Source: Allopusillimonas ginsengisoli
Lineage (GTDB): Bacteria; Pseudomonadota; Gammaproteobacteria; Burkholderiales; Burkholderiaceae_B
Assembly (NCBI RefSeq): GCF_004153455.1
Contig: NZ_SDQE01000012.1
Span: forward strand, 90,806-154,805
Length of the DNA: 64,000 nucleotides
Direction: 5' to 3'
In this document: positions 1-7,957 of the stretch, one piece after another
How the letters are laid out: each line of letters opens with the position of its first letter
Numbering within the stretch: position 1 is the stretch's first letter
Position numbers and translations under genes: made by a program
Notes under the pieces: generated by a model
Database searches by the model: none
What the model was told of the DNA's origin: nothing
What the model saw: the letters and a program-made list of their open reading frames with translations, nothing else

Positions 1-473
1 CCGTGCACATGCATGCCGATGATGAGGAAGCCACACAACTGCCACTCAATGATTTGCTGGACAGCGTAGACCAGAAACAGCACTTGTATGTATGCGGCCC
101 CAAGGGGCTGATAGATGCTGTGGTGGAGCAATCCCATGGCAGGCAATGGCCGCACGCTCATGTGCATTTTGAGCTGTTCTCCACGCCTGCGCCGCAGGAG
201 GGCGATGCGGGCTTCGAGGTTGAGCTCAGGCAGTCTGGCCAGGTGTTTCATATTCCGCCAGACAAGACCATTCTCGAAGTGCTCGAAGAGGCCGGCTGCG
301 ACCCCTTGTTTGATTGCCGGCGCGGTGAGTGCGGGGTATGCCAGGTGGTTGTGCTCGAAGGCAGGCCTGACCACCGCGACTATTACTTGTCCGAAGCGGA
401 GCGCGACGCCAACGATGTCATGCAGATATGCGTATCGCGCAGCCATTCTGACCGTCTTGTGCTTGACCTTTGA
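1..473 (+). CDS. Dioxygenase reductase, C-terminal part (NAD-binding end plus 2Fe-2S ferredoxin domain), truncated by window edge
   Basis: Electron-transfer partner of the Rieske oxygenase that follows: it passes electrons from NAD(P)H through flavin to a plant-type 2Fe-2S cluster. Visible are the end of the pyridine-nucleotide domain (YVCGP at residues 29-33 of the readable part) and a C-terminal ferredoxin domain with Cys105, Cys110, Cys113 and Cys143 in the CX4CX2C...C pattern. A C-terminal ferredoxin is the architecture of phthalate dioxygenase / vanillate demethylase reductases. The 5' end and flavin domain lie outside the window. The stop is 14 nt before the alpha-subunit ATG, so the two are probably co-transcribed. 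Confidence 0.9.
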   Translation, partial: VHMHADDEEATQLPLNDLLDSVDQKQHLYVCGPKGLIDAVVEQSHGRQWPHAHVHFELFSTPAPQEGDAGFEVELRQSGQVFHIPPDKTILEVLEEAGCDPLFDCRRGECGVCQVVVLEGRPDHRDYYLSEAERDANDVMQICVSRSHSDRLVLDL

Positions 474-487
474 CCCACAGGTGCATC

Positions 488-1810
488 ATGAACTATCGCA
501 ATAATCCCGTTGCCGTGGCCAATCTGGTGCGGCCCACCGAAGTCCACAGAGATCTATTCATCGATGATGAGCTGTTCGAGCTCGAGATGGAACATCTTTT
601 CGCCAACACCTGGGTGTACGTTGGCCATGAGAGTCAGGTGCCCAATGTGGGTGATTACTTCACGACGACAGTGGGCGATCAGCCTGTTGTGCTGGTCCGG
701 CACACAGACAAATCCATACGGGTGCTGCACAATCGCTGTCCTCACAAGGGCGTGCAGGTGGCTGCGGGCGCCTGCGGCAATACGGGCAAGTTTTTTCGCT
801 GCCCTTATCATGCCTGGACGTTCAAGACAGATGGCAAGCTGCTCTCTATTCCGCTCAAAAAAGGATACGACCCAGAGGTGCTCCAGCAGTGCGAGGCAAG
901 CCAGGGCATGGCTGCGGTGGAGAGCGTGCGCGAGTATCGTGGTTTCGTGTTCTGTCGCCTGAATCCCGAAGGCGAATCGTTCGAGGATTTTTTTGGTGAA
1001 TCGCTGTCGACCATAGACAATATGGTGGATCGTGCGCCGGAAGGCCGACTCGAAGTCGCGGGCGGCGTGCTGCGTTACCTGCATGACTGCAACTGGAAGA
1101 TGCTGGTGGACAACCAGACGGATACCTGTCACCCGATGGTGGCGCACGAGTCATCGGCGGGCACGGCGGTAAAGGTATGGGAAGAGGCCCCGGAGGGCAC
1201 GCCCAAGCCCATGGCGGTTGAACAGTTTGCGCCGTTCATTTCCCCCTATGAGTTCTTCGAGGGCATGGGCATCAGGGTTTGGAAGAACGGCCACGGCCAT
1301 ACGGGAGTGAGCAATTCCATCCACGCGGCTTATTCACAAGTGCCCGGCTACATGGAAGCCATGGAGGCAGCCTATGGTCCGGAACGCGCACAAGAGATTC
1401 TGGGCGAAGTCAGGCATAACACCACCTACTTTCCCAACATCATGGTCAAGGGGCCGATCCAGACGCTGCGCATCTTCAAGCCGCTGGCTGCCAACAAGAC
1501 GCTGGTGGAGTCCTGGACCTTTCGCCTGGTTGGCGCGCCCGACAAGCTGCTGGAGCGCACGCTGATGTACAACCGGCTTATCAATGCGCCCACCTCTGTT
1601 GTGGGTCATGACGATCACGAAGTGTATGAGCGGTCGCAACGCGGCCTGCACAGCCGTGGACGGGCATGGGTCAACGTGGCGCGATTGTATGAACCAGATG
1701 AAGCTGAGCGCGAGAACGAAGTCGTCAACGGCACCAGTGAATGGCAGATGCGCAATCAGTACCAGGCCTGGGCCCGCTACATGACCGCCACGATGAAGGA
1801 GCAGGCATGA
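488..1810 (+). CDS. Aromatic ring-hydroxylating (Rieske) dioxygenase, alpha subunit
   Basis: Catalytic subunit of a Rieske non-haem iron oxygenase, 440 aa, similar in length to benzoate/toluate dioxygenase alpha subunits. The Rieske cluster ligands are Cys84-x-His86 and Cys105-x2-His108. The mononuclear iron site shows His215 and His220 (in DTCHPMVAH) with Asp375 or Asp376 (in VGHDDHE) as third ligand. I start at the ATG at 488; an in-frame TTG at 470 overlapping the reductase stop is possible but less likely. The stop overlaps the beta-subunit start (ATGA). The substrate is not evident. The downstream CoA ligase suggests an aromatic acid or a compound yielding one, but that is inference. Confidence 0.93.
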   Translation: MNYRNNPVAVANLVRPTEVHRDLFIDDELFELEMEHLFANTWVYVGHESQVPNVGDYFTTTVGDQPVVLVRHTDKSIRVLHNRCPHKGVQVAAGACGNTGKFFRCPYHAWTFKTDGKLLSIPLKKGYDPEVLQQCEASQGMAAVESVREYRGFVFCRLNPEGESFEDFFGESLSTIDNMVDRAPEGRLEVAGGVLRYLHDCNWKMLVDNQTDTCHPMVAHESSAGTAVKVWEEAPEGTPKPMAVEQFAPFISPYEFFEGMGIRVWKNGHGHTGVSNSIHAAYSQVPGYMEAMEAAYGPERAQEILGEVRHNTTYFPNIMVKGPIQTLRIFKPLAANKTLVESWTFRLVGAPDKLLERTLMYNRLINAPTSVVGHDDHEVYERSQRGLHSRGRAWVNVARLYEPDEAERENEVVNGTSEWQMRNQYQAWARYMTATMKEQA

Positions 1811-2301
1811 CCGCTATCATGGATCAGGATTTGATCGACTTCGTATACGCCGAAGCGCGCATGCTTGATGAACAGCGCTTCGAGGATTGGCTGGCACTGT
1901 TCACCGAAGACGGTTATTACTGGATGCCGCTTGCGCATGGGCAGACCGATCCGGTGCTCGAAGGCTCGCTGATGTACGAAGACAAACTGCTGCTGCGCGT
2001 GCGGATCGAACGCCTGGCGGGGCAGCGTACCTACTCGCAACAGCCTATCAGCCGCAGCCATCATTTGCTGCAGCAGCCGACGGTGGAAGCCGGTCACGCG
2101 TGGCACAATCCGGAACAAGGCCAATATGCGGTGCGGGCCGCTTTCCATTATGTTGAAACACGCATGGATCAGCAGACGCTCTATGCGGGATGGGCCACGT
2201 TTGAGCTGCTGGTGGTGGACGGGGGGTTGCGTATCCGCCAGAAGCGCGTGGATCTGGTCAATTGCGATGCCGCGCTGCGCAGCATTCAGCTATTCATGTA
2301 G
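1807..2301 (+). CDS. Aromatic ring-hydroxylating dioxygenase, beta subunit
   Basis: Small structural subunit, 164 aa, of the alpha3beta3 oxygenase type, with the NTF2-like fold of the BenB/XylY family. The N-terminus (FVYAEARMLDEQRFEDWL) and the stretch DGYYWMP are typical. The ATG overlaps the alpha-subunit stop by 4 nt, giving translational coupling and equal stoichiometry. A beta subunit together with a reductase that carries its ferredoxin at the C-terminus is an unusual mix: phthalate-dioxygenase-type reductases usually serve alpha-only oxygenases, while BenAB-type oxygenases usually use an N-terminal-ferredoxin reductase. Confidence 0.92.
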   Translation: MTAIMDQDLIDFVYAEARMLDEQRFEDWLALFTEDGYYWMPLAHGQTDPVLEGSLMYEDKLLLRVRIERLAGQRTYSQQPISRSHHLLQQPTVEAGHAWHNPEQGQYAVRAAFHYVETRMDQQTLYAGWATFELLVVDGGLRIRQKRVDLVNCDAALRSIQLFM

Positions 2302-2312
2302 AGGGCGGAAAC

Positions 2313-3938
2313 GTGTCCAAGACCGTGTACGATGCATTTTCAGAGGCGGCTCAGCAGTGGCCGGCTCACGCCTTTTTGCGTGTCACCCCTGAAACCGCGC
2401 ATGCCTATGGCATTGAGGCCGGCGAGTTCAGCTATCGTCAGACGCAGGCGCGCATCCAGGCGCTCAAGTCCGCCTACGTGTCGGCAGGCTACGGGCATGG
2501 TCATCGGGTGGGCTTGCTGCTTGAAAATCGACCCGCTTTTATATTTCATTGGTTTGCGCTGAATGCGCTGGGCGTTTCGGTGGTGCCGATCAACGCTGAG
2601 CTGCGCGCGGCGGAGCTGCAGTACTTGATCGGGCATTCCGAAATGGTCATGGCGGTTGCCTTGCCGGAACGGCATGCCAGCCTGCTGGCCGCCGCGCAAG
2701 GCGGCCAGCTGAGTGTGATGGGCCCCGATGACGCGCCGCCGCAAGCACCGACGGCGCCGCCGCTTGCAGGAGCATCGATCGACGGCGGCACCGAGTGCGC
2801 GTTGCTGTACACCTCTGGCACGACGGGGCGCCCCAAAGGCTGCATGCTGCCCAATGATTATTTCCTGCACGCAGGCCGCTGGTACCGGGACATCGGTGGC
2901 CTTGCCACCTTGCACAGCGGCCAGGAGCGCATGCTGACGCCACTGCCACTGGTACACATGAATGCCATGGCGTATTCAGTGATGGCCATGGTGATGACTG
3001 GCGGCTGTCTGATCAACATTGATCGCTTTCATCCCCGCAGCTGGTGGGAAACCGTGCGCGAAACGAATGCCACCGTGGTGCATTATCTTGGCGTTATGCC
3101 TGCCATCTTGATGAAAGCGGCACCCAGCGCGCAGGACACCGCACATCAGGTGCGCTTTGGCTTCGGAGCGGGCATTGATCGCGCGCTGCATCAACCTTTC
3201 GAGCAGCGTTTCGGCTTTCCTTTGCTTGAAGCCTGGGCTATGACGGAAACCGGTGCGGGTGCGGTGGTGATCGCCAATCGCGAGCCACGTTTTGCGGGCA
3301 GCAGCTGTTTCGGCAAGGAAGGGGCTGATGTCCAGGTGCGTCTGGTCAATGACGCCGGCCAGGATGTGTCGACCGATGAGGATGGCGAACTGCTGGTGCG
3401 GCATGGCGGCGGCGATTCCCGTTTCGGTTTCTTTGCGGGTTACCTGAAGGACGACGCTGCGACCTGCGAAGCCTGGCGCTATGGCTGGTTTCACACGGGC
3501 GATATCGTACGGCGCAATGCGCAGGGTTATCTGCATTTTGTGGACCGAAAAAAGAACGTCATACGTCGCAGCGGGGAAAATATCGCAGCGGTTGAGGTAG
3601 AGAGCGTGCTGCTGCAGCACCCCGCCATCAAGACGGTGGCGGTAACCGCTGTGCCCGATACCGTGCGCGGCGACGAGGTGCTGGCTTGCATCGTGGCGCA
3701 TGAGATGCCGGTACAGGATCAGGCGGAACGCCTGGCGCGCGATATCGTGAGCTGGTGCCTGGGGCAACTGGCCTATTACAAAGTGCCGGGCTATGTGGCG
3801 TTTATTGACGCCTTACCCTTGACCGCCACCAACAAGATACAGCGTGGGGAGCTCAAGGCGTTGGCCGCAACCCTGCCGGATACGGCGATGTGCGTCAACA
3901 CGTGCGACATGAAGAAACGTCAGGAGGTGGCTTCGTGA
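2313..3938 (+). CDS. AMP-forming acyl/aryl-CoA ligase
   Basis: ANL-superfamily ligase, 541 aa, that activates a carboxylic acid to its CoA thioester through an acyl-AMP. The phosphate loop reads YTSGTTGRPKG, followed by the adenylate motif WAMTETG, the hinge GWFHTGD and DRKKNVIRRSGENI, and a C-terminal catalytic Lys in TATNKIQRGE. Overall it is nearest the CaiC-like group. I chose a GTG start at 2313, preceded by a GAGGGCGG Shine-Dalgarno and 11 nt after the beta-subunit stop. The stop overlaps the thiolase-fold start (GTGA). It supplies the CoA ester for the downstream thiolase-fold/DUF35 pair. Confidence 0.9.
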   Translation: MSKTVYDAFSEAAQQWPAHAFLRVTPETAHAYGIEAGEFSYRQTQARIQALKSAYVSAGYGHGHRVGLLLENRPAFIFHWFALNALGVSVVPINAELRAAELQYLIGHSEMVMAVALPERHASLLAAAQGGQLSVMGPDDAPPQAPTAPPLAGASIDGGTECALLYTSGTTGRPKGCMLPNDYFLHAGRWYRDIGGLATLHSGQERMLTPLPLVHMNAMAYSVMAMVMTGGCLINIDRFHPRSWWETVRETNATVVHYLGVMPAILMKAAPSAQDTAHQVRFGFGAGIDRALHQPFEQRFGFPLLEAWAMTETGAGAVVIANREPRFAGSSCFGKEGADVQVRLVNDAGQDVSTDEDGELLVRHGGGDSRFGFFAGYLKDDAATCEAWRYGWFHTGDIVRRNAQGYLHFVDRKKNVIRRSGENIAAVEVESVLLQHPAIKTVAVTAVPDTVRGDEVLACIVAHEMPVQDQAERLARDIVSWCLGQLAYYKVPGYVAFIDALPLTATNKIQRGELKALAATLPDTAMCVNTCDMKKRQEVAS

Positions 3939-5110
3939 CGGCGCCCCGCCTGGGTTACGAAGAGATTGTGGCCACCGTGCCGGTGACGGTGCCCTATGTG
4001 CGCTACAGCATACGAAGCGCACATTGGTGGCTGGGCAATGCTCTGGGGGCATTATTGCGGCAGTCGGGCGTGGCCAAAGACAAGGTGGATGGCTTGTGCG
4101 TGTCGAGCTTTACGCTGGCGCCCGATACAGCCGTGGGGCTAGTGCAGCATCTGGGTATGAGCCCTGCCTGGCTGGATCATATCCCCATGGGCGGCGCCAG
4201 CGGCGTGGTGGCCTTGCGCCGCGCGGCGCGGGCTGTGCAGGCAGGCGATGCGAATGTTGTGGCTTGTATTGCTGGAGACACCAACCATGTGGACTCCTTC
4301 CGCAACACCGTCAGTCAGTTTTCCCGCTTTGCCCAGGATGCGGTGTATCCCTATGGCGCAGGCGGACCCAATGCCAGCTTTGCCCTGTTGACCCGCAACT
4401 ATATGCAGCAAACGGGCGCGAGGCGCGAAGACTTCGGCAAGCTCTGTGTGGCGCAACGTGACAATGCGCTGCGCTTTCCACATGCCTTGATGAAGAAGCC
4501 TCTCACATTGCAGCAGTATCTTGATGCGCGCGAGATAGCGGATCCGATACATTTGTTCGATTGCGTCATGCCATGTGCCGGCGCGGACGGTTTTCTGGTC
4601 ATGCGCGAGGCGCAGGCTCGAGATCTGGGGCTGCCTTTTGTCCGTATACTTTCCACGATCGAACGCCACAACGCATGGCGCGAAGACGCGATACAGATGC
4701 GTGGCGGGTGGACGGTGGACCGCGAGGCTTTCTATCAGCATGCGGGTATACGCCCGGATGACGTGGATTTCATGCAGGCTTACGACGACTATCCCGTGAT
4801 CAATATGATGCAGATCGAAGATCTTGGATTTTGCGAAAAGGGAGAAGGCCCGCACTTTGTGCGCGAACACAGTTTTACCGTGGACGGCAGCTTTCCTTTC
4901 AACACCAATGGCGGCCAGCTGTCTGTTGGCCAGGCCGGCGCCTCGGGAGGATACCTGGGCATGGTCGAGGCCTTGCGGCAGCTCACCGACAGCGCGCAGG
5001 ACACCCAGGTTGCGCAGGCCAACATCGGTCTGGTCAGCGGGTTCGGCATGATCAACTACGACCGCGGCATCTGCACCGGCGCGGCCCTGCTGGCAAGGAG
5101 CGAAGCATGA
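3935..5110 (+). CDS. Thiolase-fold protein of the SCPx/Ltp2 type lacking the standard Cys and His
   Basis: Thiolase-superfamily protein of 391 aa with GTG start, overlapping the ligase stop and preceded by AGGAGG. It has the family scaffold: the AYDDY block (282-286), IEDLGFC (294-300), NTNGGQLS (323-330) and a glycine-rich C-terminus. The segment that carries the nucleophilic Cys in true thiolases reads MGGASG (85-90) with no Cys. The position of the GHP histidine reads GQAGASGG (332-339). Cys380 near the C-terminus remains. Ltp2-type steroid side-chain aldolases also lack the nucleophilic Cys and pair with a DUF35 partner. An aldolase or other C-C lyase role is therefore more likely than thiolysis, but this is inferred. 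Confidence 0.85.
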   Translation: MTAPRLGYEEIVATVPVTVPYVRYSIRSAHWWLGNALGALLRQSGVAKDKVDGLCVSSFTLAPDTAVGLVQHLGMSPAWLDHIPMGGASGVVALRRAARAVQAGDANVVACIAGDTNHVDSFRNTVSQFSRFAQDAVYPYGAGGPNASFALLTRNYMQQTGARREDFGKLCVAQRDNALRFPHALMKKPLTLQQYLDAREIADPIHLFDCVMPCAGADGFLVMREAQARDLGLPFVRILSTIERHNAWREDAIQMRGGWTVDREAFYQHAGIRPDDVDFMQAYDDYPVINMMQIEDLGFCEKGEGPHFVREHSFTVDGSFPFNTNGGQLSVGQAGASGGYLGMVEALRQLTDSAQDTQVAQANIGLVSGFGMINYDRGICTGAALLARSEA

Positions 5111-6342
5111 CCGAACCCCTGTCGCGGCCCGCGCACAAGAACCCTGTTGCCCGCACACGCCAGGCCACCCGGCCACCTGCCGCACGCAGTCGGCGCGCAC
5201 TGGGCCTGACAGCCGCCGCCGCGTTGGGGCGCTTTGAATTGCAGGTGTGTCAGGCGTGCAGCGCAGTACAGTATCCGCCGCGCGAAGTTTGCCATGACTG
5301 CCTGTCGGACGCGTTGCGCTGGCAAGCGGTGGATGCGACGGGGCGGCTGCTGGCGACAACCGTCTTGAGTCACAGCAACGATCTGTATTTTCGTGAACGA
5401 TTGCCCTGGCGCATTGGCACGGTGCAGATGCGGGCGGGCCCTTCGGTTGTTGCGCATGTGCATGGCGACTGTCGCGAAGGTGACGAGGTGCAGCTGACGC
5501 TCAAGCTGGATCGCAGCGGCCAAGCCGTGATGATAGCCCTACCCTTACAGGCGACCCCTCATATGGAAGACGATAAAACCTTGCGCGAAACCTCTTGCGA
5601 CCCCAAGTTTCGGCGCGTGCTGGTGACAGACGGCAAGACGGCCGTCGGCCTGACCGTGATCCGAGCGCTGCTTGATGCCGGGGTGACTGCCGTGTTTGCC
5701 GGCGACCCAGAAATCTGGCGGCGCTCGGCCGAGTTCGATGCGCTGTGCCAGGATGAGCGCGTGCATGTACAGGATATGAATATCACCGATACGGATTCGG
5801 TGCAGCGCATTGCGCGCTCCATCGGCGGCAAGGTCGATATTCTCATCAACACAGCAGATCATCAGCGCGAGGGCGGTATTCTGTTCAATCGCGATATGAA
5901 CAAGGCGCGCGATGCGCTGGATGTGAACTGCCTGGGACTGATCCGGCTTGCCCAGCACTTTGGCCCCGCCATGTCGGGCCGTGCCGCCGATGGCGTCAAC
6001 AATGCCGTGGCCTGGGTGAATGTCTTGTCTATCTATGCACATGCCAATCTGCCCGCGCAGGGTGTCTGGTCCGTGTCGCAGGCCGCGGCGCTCTCTGTAG
6101 CGCAGTGTTTGCGCCACGAATTTCTGACTTCTGGCGTGCGCGTGATCAATGTGTTTGCGGGCCCCCTGGATCACGAATGGGAGCAGTTGACGCCGCCGCC
6201 GCGTGTCAATCCCAAGGCCGTGGCAACGGCCATCGTCAAGGCCCTGCAGCAAGGCACCGAAGATGCCTATGTAGGCGACGTCGCGCAGGAATTTCTGGCG
6301 CGCTGGCGAGACAACCCCAAAGGGCTGGAGCGGGAGCTTTGA
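5107..6342 (+). CDS. DUF35 (zinc ribbon plus OB-fold) fused to a degenerate short-chain dehydrogenase domain
   Basis: A 411-aa two-domain protein coupled to the thiolase-fold gene by ATGA. Residues 1-30 are basic and probably disordered. Residues 41-150 form a DUF35 module: zinc ribbon Cys48-x2-Cys51 and Cys62-x2-Cys65, then an OB-fold. DUF35 proteins bind thiolase-fold partners and acyl-CoA. Residues 168-411 are an SDR-like Rossmann domain, but the glycine motif is degenerate (TDGKTAVG, 174-181), NNAG is replaced by NTAD, and the YxxxK positions 13 residues after Ser308 are Trp321 and Gln325. The domain therefore looks catalytically dead and may be structural or ligand-binding. There is no frameshift; codons read through cleanly. 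Confidence 0.85.
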   Translation: MTEPLSRPAHKNPVARTRQATRPPAARSRRALGLTAAAALGRFELQVCQACSAVQYPPREVCHDCLSDALRWQAVDATGRLLATTVLSHSNDLYFRERLPWRIGTVQMRAGPSVVAHVHGDCREGDEVQLTLKLDRSGQAVMIALPLQATPHMEDDKTLRETSCDPKFRRVLVTDGKTAVGLTVIRALLDAGVTAVFAGDPEIWRRSAEFDALCQDERVHVQDMNITDTDSVQRIARSIGGKVDILINTADHQREGGILFNRDMNKARDALDVNCLGLIRLAQHFGPAMSGRAADGVNNAVAWVNVLSIYAHANLPAQGVWSVSQAAALSVAQCLRHEFLTSGVRVINVFAGPLDHEWEQLTPPPRVNPKAVATAIVKALQQGTEDAYVGDVAQEFLARWRDNPKGLEREL

Positions 6343-6393
6343 CTCGGTAAAACACGCCGGTCCCTACCCGGCACGCATACTACAGGAGAGACA

Positions 6394-7179
6394 ATGAGCA
6401 CCAACGGATTAAGCCAGTTCATGGCCGATCTGGCCTCAGGAAAAATCAGGATCATCGACCTGACCGAAACGCTGACGCCAGAGTTTCCCACCATCGTGTT
6501 GCCGCCCGAGTTCGGCCAGGCCTGGCCGTTTCGCATCGAGGAGATTTCGCATTACGATGAGCGCGGCCCTGCTTGGTACTGGAACAATTTTTCGATGTCG
6601 GAGCATACAGGCACGCACTTTGATGCGCCCGCGCACTGGATCAGCGGCAAGGATCAGCCCGACAATACGGTGGATACGATTCCACTGGATGCGTTTATCG
6701 CGCAGGCGTGTGTGCTGGACTGTTCGGCCGAGTCGCGAGAGAACCCGGATTTCTTGCTGACCATACCCTTTGTCGAGCAATGGGAAGCCAAGCATGGCAA
6801 GATTCCAGCCAGGTCCTGGGTATTCATGCGCACAGACTGGTCCAAGCGCGAAAAGCCGGTTGAATATCTGAACATGCGCGAAGACGGCGCCCATTCGCCC
6901 GGCCCTGATGCCGAAGTGGTTCCCTGGCTCATCAAGGAGCGCGACGTCCATGGCTTCGGCACGGAGTCCGTGGGCACCGACACGGGCCAGGCGCAGCATC
7001 TGGATCCGCCTTTTCCCTGTCACTACTTCATGCATGGCAACAATCGCTACGGGTTGCAGTGCATGACCAATCTGGATCAACTGCCGCCGACCGGCTCAGT
7101 GATCTTCTCGGCCCCCCTGAAAATACGTCGCGGTTCAGGCAGCCCATTGCGGGTGCTGGCATTGGCGCCGACGGTATAG
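6394..7179 (+). CDS. Cyclase-family (KynB-like fold) metal-dependent hydrolase
   Basis: A 261-aa member of the cyclase family (the arylformamidase KynB / polyketide cyclase-like superfamily). The metal-binding signature HTGTHFDAPAH, a form of HxGTHxDxPxH, is present about 70 residues in. A clear AGGAGAG precedes the ATG. It follows the DUF35-SDR gene by 51 nt. In such a pathway it could hydrolyse an amide, a lactone or a ring-cleavage product; the sequence does not decide which. Confidence 0.85.
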   Translation: MSTNGLSQFMADLASGKIRIIDLTETLTPEFPTIVLPPEFGQAWPFRIEEISHYDERGPAWYWNNFSMSEHTGTHFDAPAHWISGKDQPDNTVDTIPLDAFIAQACVLDCSAESRENPDFLLTIPFVEQWEAKHGKIPARSWVFMRTDWSKREKPVEYLNMREDGAHSPGPDAEVVPWLIKERDVHGFGTESVGTDTGQAQHLDPPFPCHYFMHGNNRYGLQCMTNLDQLPPTGSVIFSAPLKIRRGSGSPLRVLALAPTV

Positions 7180-7191
7180 GGAATGACAGGC

Positions 7192-7920
7192 ATGAGTGAA
7201 AGAAACATCGCCCTGGTCACTGGCGGCAGCGCGGGCATAGGTGCGGAGATTTGCCGTCAGATGCTGGATGCGGACTATGAGGTTATCTCAATGGCTCGCC
7301 GCGCGCCGGAGTTTGCGCATGCGCGCCTGCATGCTGTGCAGGTGGACCTGCTGGATGCGAAGGCTGTGGCGCAAGCCGGCGCTGAGCTTGCGGCTCAATA
7401 CGCCATCAGCCATGTTGTGCATAACGCAGGCGTTATCTGGCCCAATCTGCTGCCCGATGTGACGATGGATGAGCTGCAAGGCCTGACGCAAATCCACTTG
7501 GGTGCGGCGATCAGTCTGGTCCAGGCCGTATTGCCTGCCATGGAACAGGCCGGTTTCGGCCGCATAGTGCTGATGTCGTCGCGTGGCGCGCTGGGCGTGC
7601 CCACGCGTACGGCCTACTCGGCCACCAAGGCAGGCATGGTCGGCATGGCGCGCACGTGGGCGCTGGAACTTGCACCCAAAGGCATTACCGTCAATGTCGT
7701 GGCGCCAGGGCCCGTCCAGACGGATATGTTTTACGATGTCATTCCCGCAGGCAGCGAACGCGAGCACAATATTGCCAAGGGCATACCGGTGCAGCGGCTG
7801 GGGCGGGCGGACGACGTGGCGCGGGCGGTAATGTTTTTTGCCGACCCGGCCAACAGTTTTATTACTGGTCAGACGCTATACGTATGCGGCGGCGCCAGTG
7901 TAAGCTCGGTGACGATCTGA
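7192..7920 (+). CDS. Short-chain dehydrogenase/reductase, apparently catalytically complete
   Basis: Classical SDR of 242 aa (245 if the ATG at 7183 is used). It has the cofactor motif TGGSAGIG near residue 10, NNAG-like HNAG, the catalytic Ser in MSSRGALG and an intact YSATK. The C-terminus (SFITGQTLYVCGG) is typical of FabG-like enzymes. It could carry out the dihydrodiol or beta-hydroxyacyl dehydrogenation of the operon, since the SDR domain two genes upstream has lost its catalytic pair. The gap to the cyclase is about 10 nt. Confidence 0.88.
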   Translation: MSERNIALVTGGSAGIGAEICRQMLDADYEVISMARRAPEFAHARLHAVQVDLLDAKAVAQAGAELAAQYAISHVVHNAGVIWPNLLPDVTMDELQGLTQIHLGAAISLVQAVLPAMEQAGFGRIVLMSSRGALGVPTRTAYSATKAGMVGMARTWALELAPKGITVNVVAPGPVQTDMFYDVIPAGSEREHNIAKGIPVQRLGRADDVARAVMFFADPANSFITGQTLYVCGGASVSSVTI

Positions 7921-7957
7921 GTTGCCATCCATAAAACCACACCAACGGAGACAAACC

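Noticed and set aside
4139..5359. Long open frame (406 codons) on the minus strand across the thiolase-fold gene
   Set aside because: Antisense to a gene with clear family motifs; low-complexity Arg/Ala/His composition and no recognisable domain. A by-product of high GC third positions.
5608..6342. Reading the SDR half of the DUF35 fusion as an active dehydrogenase
   Set aside because: The Tyr and Lys of YxxxK are replaced by Trp and Gln and the glycine motif is altered, so I do not call it catalytic.
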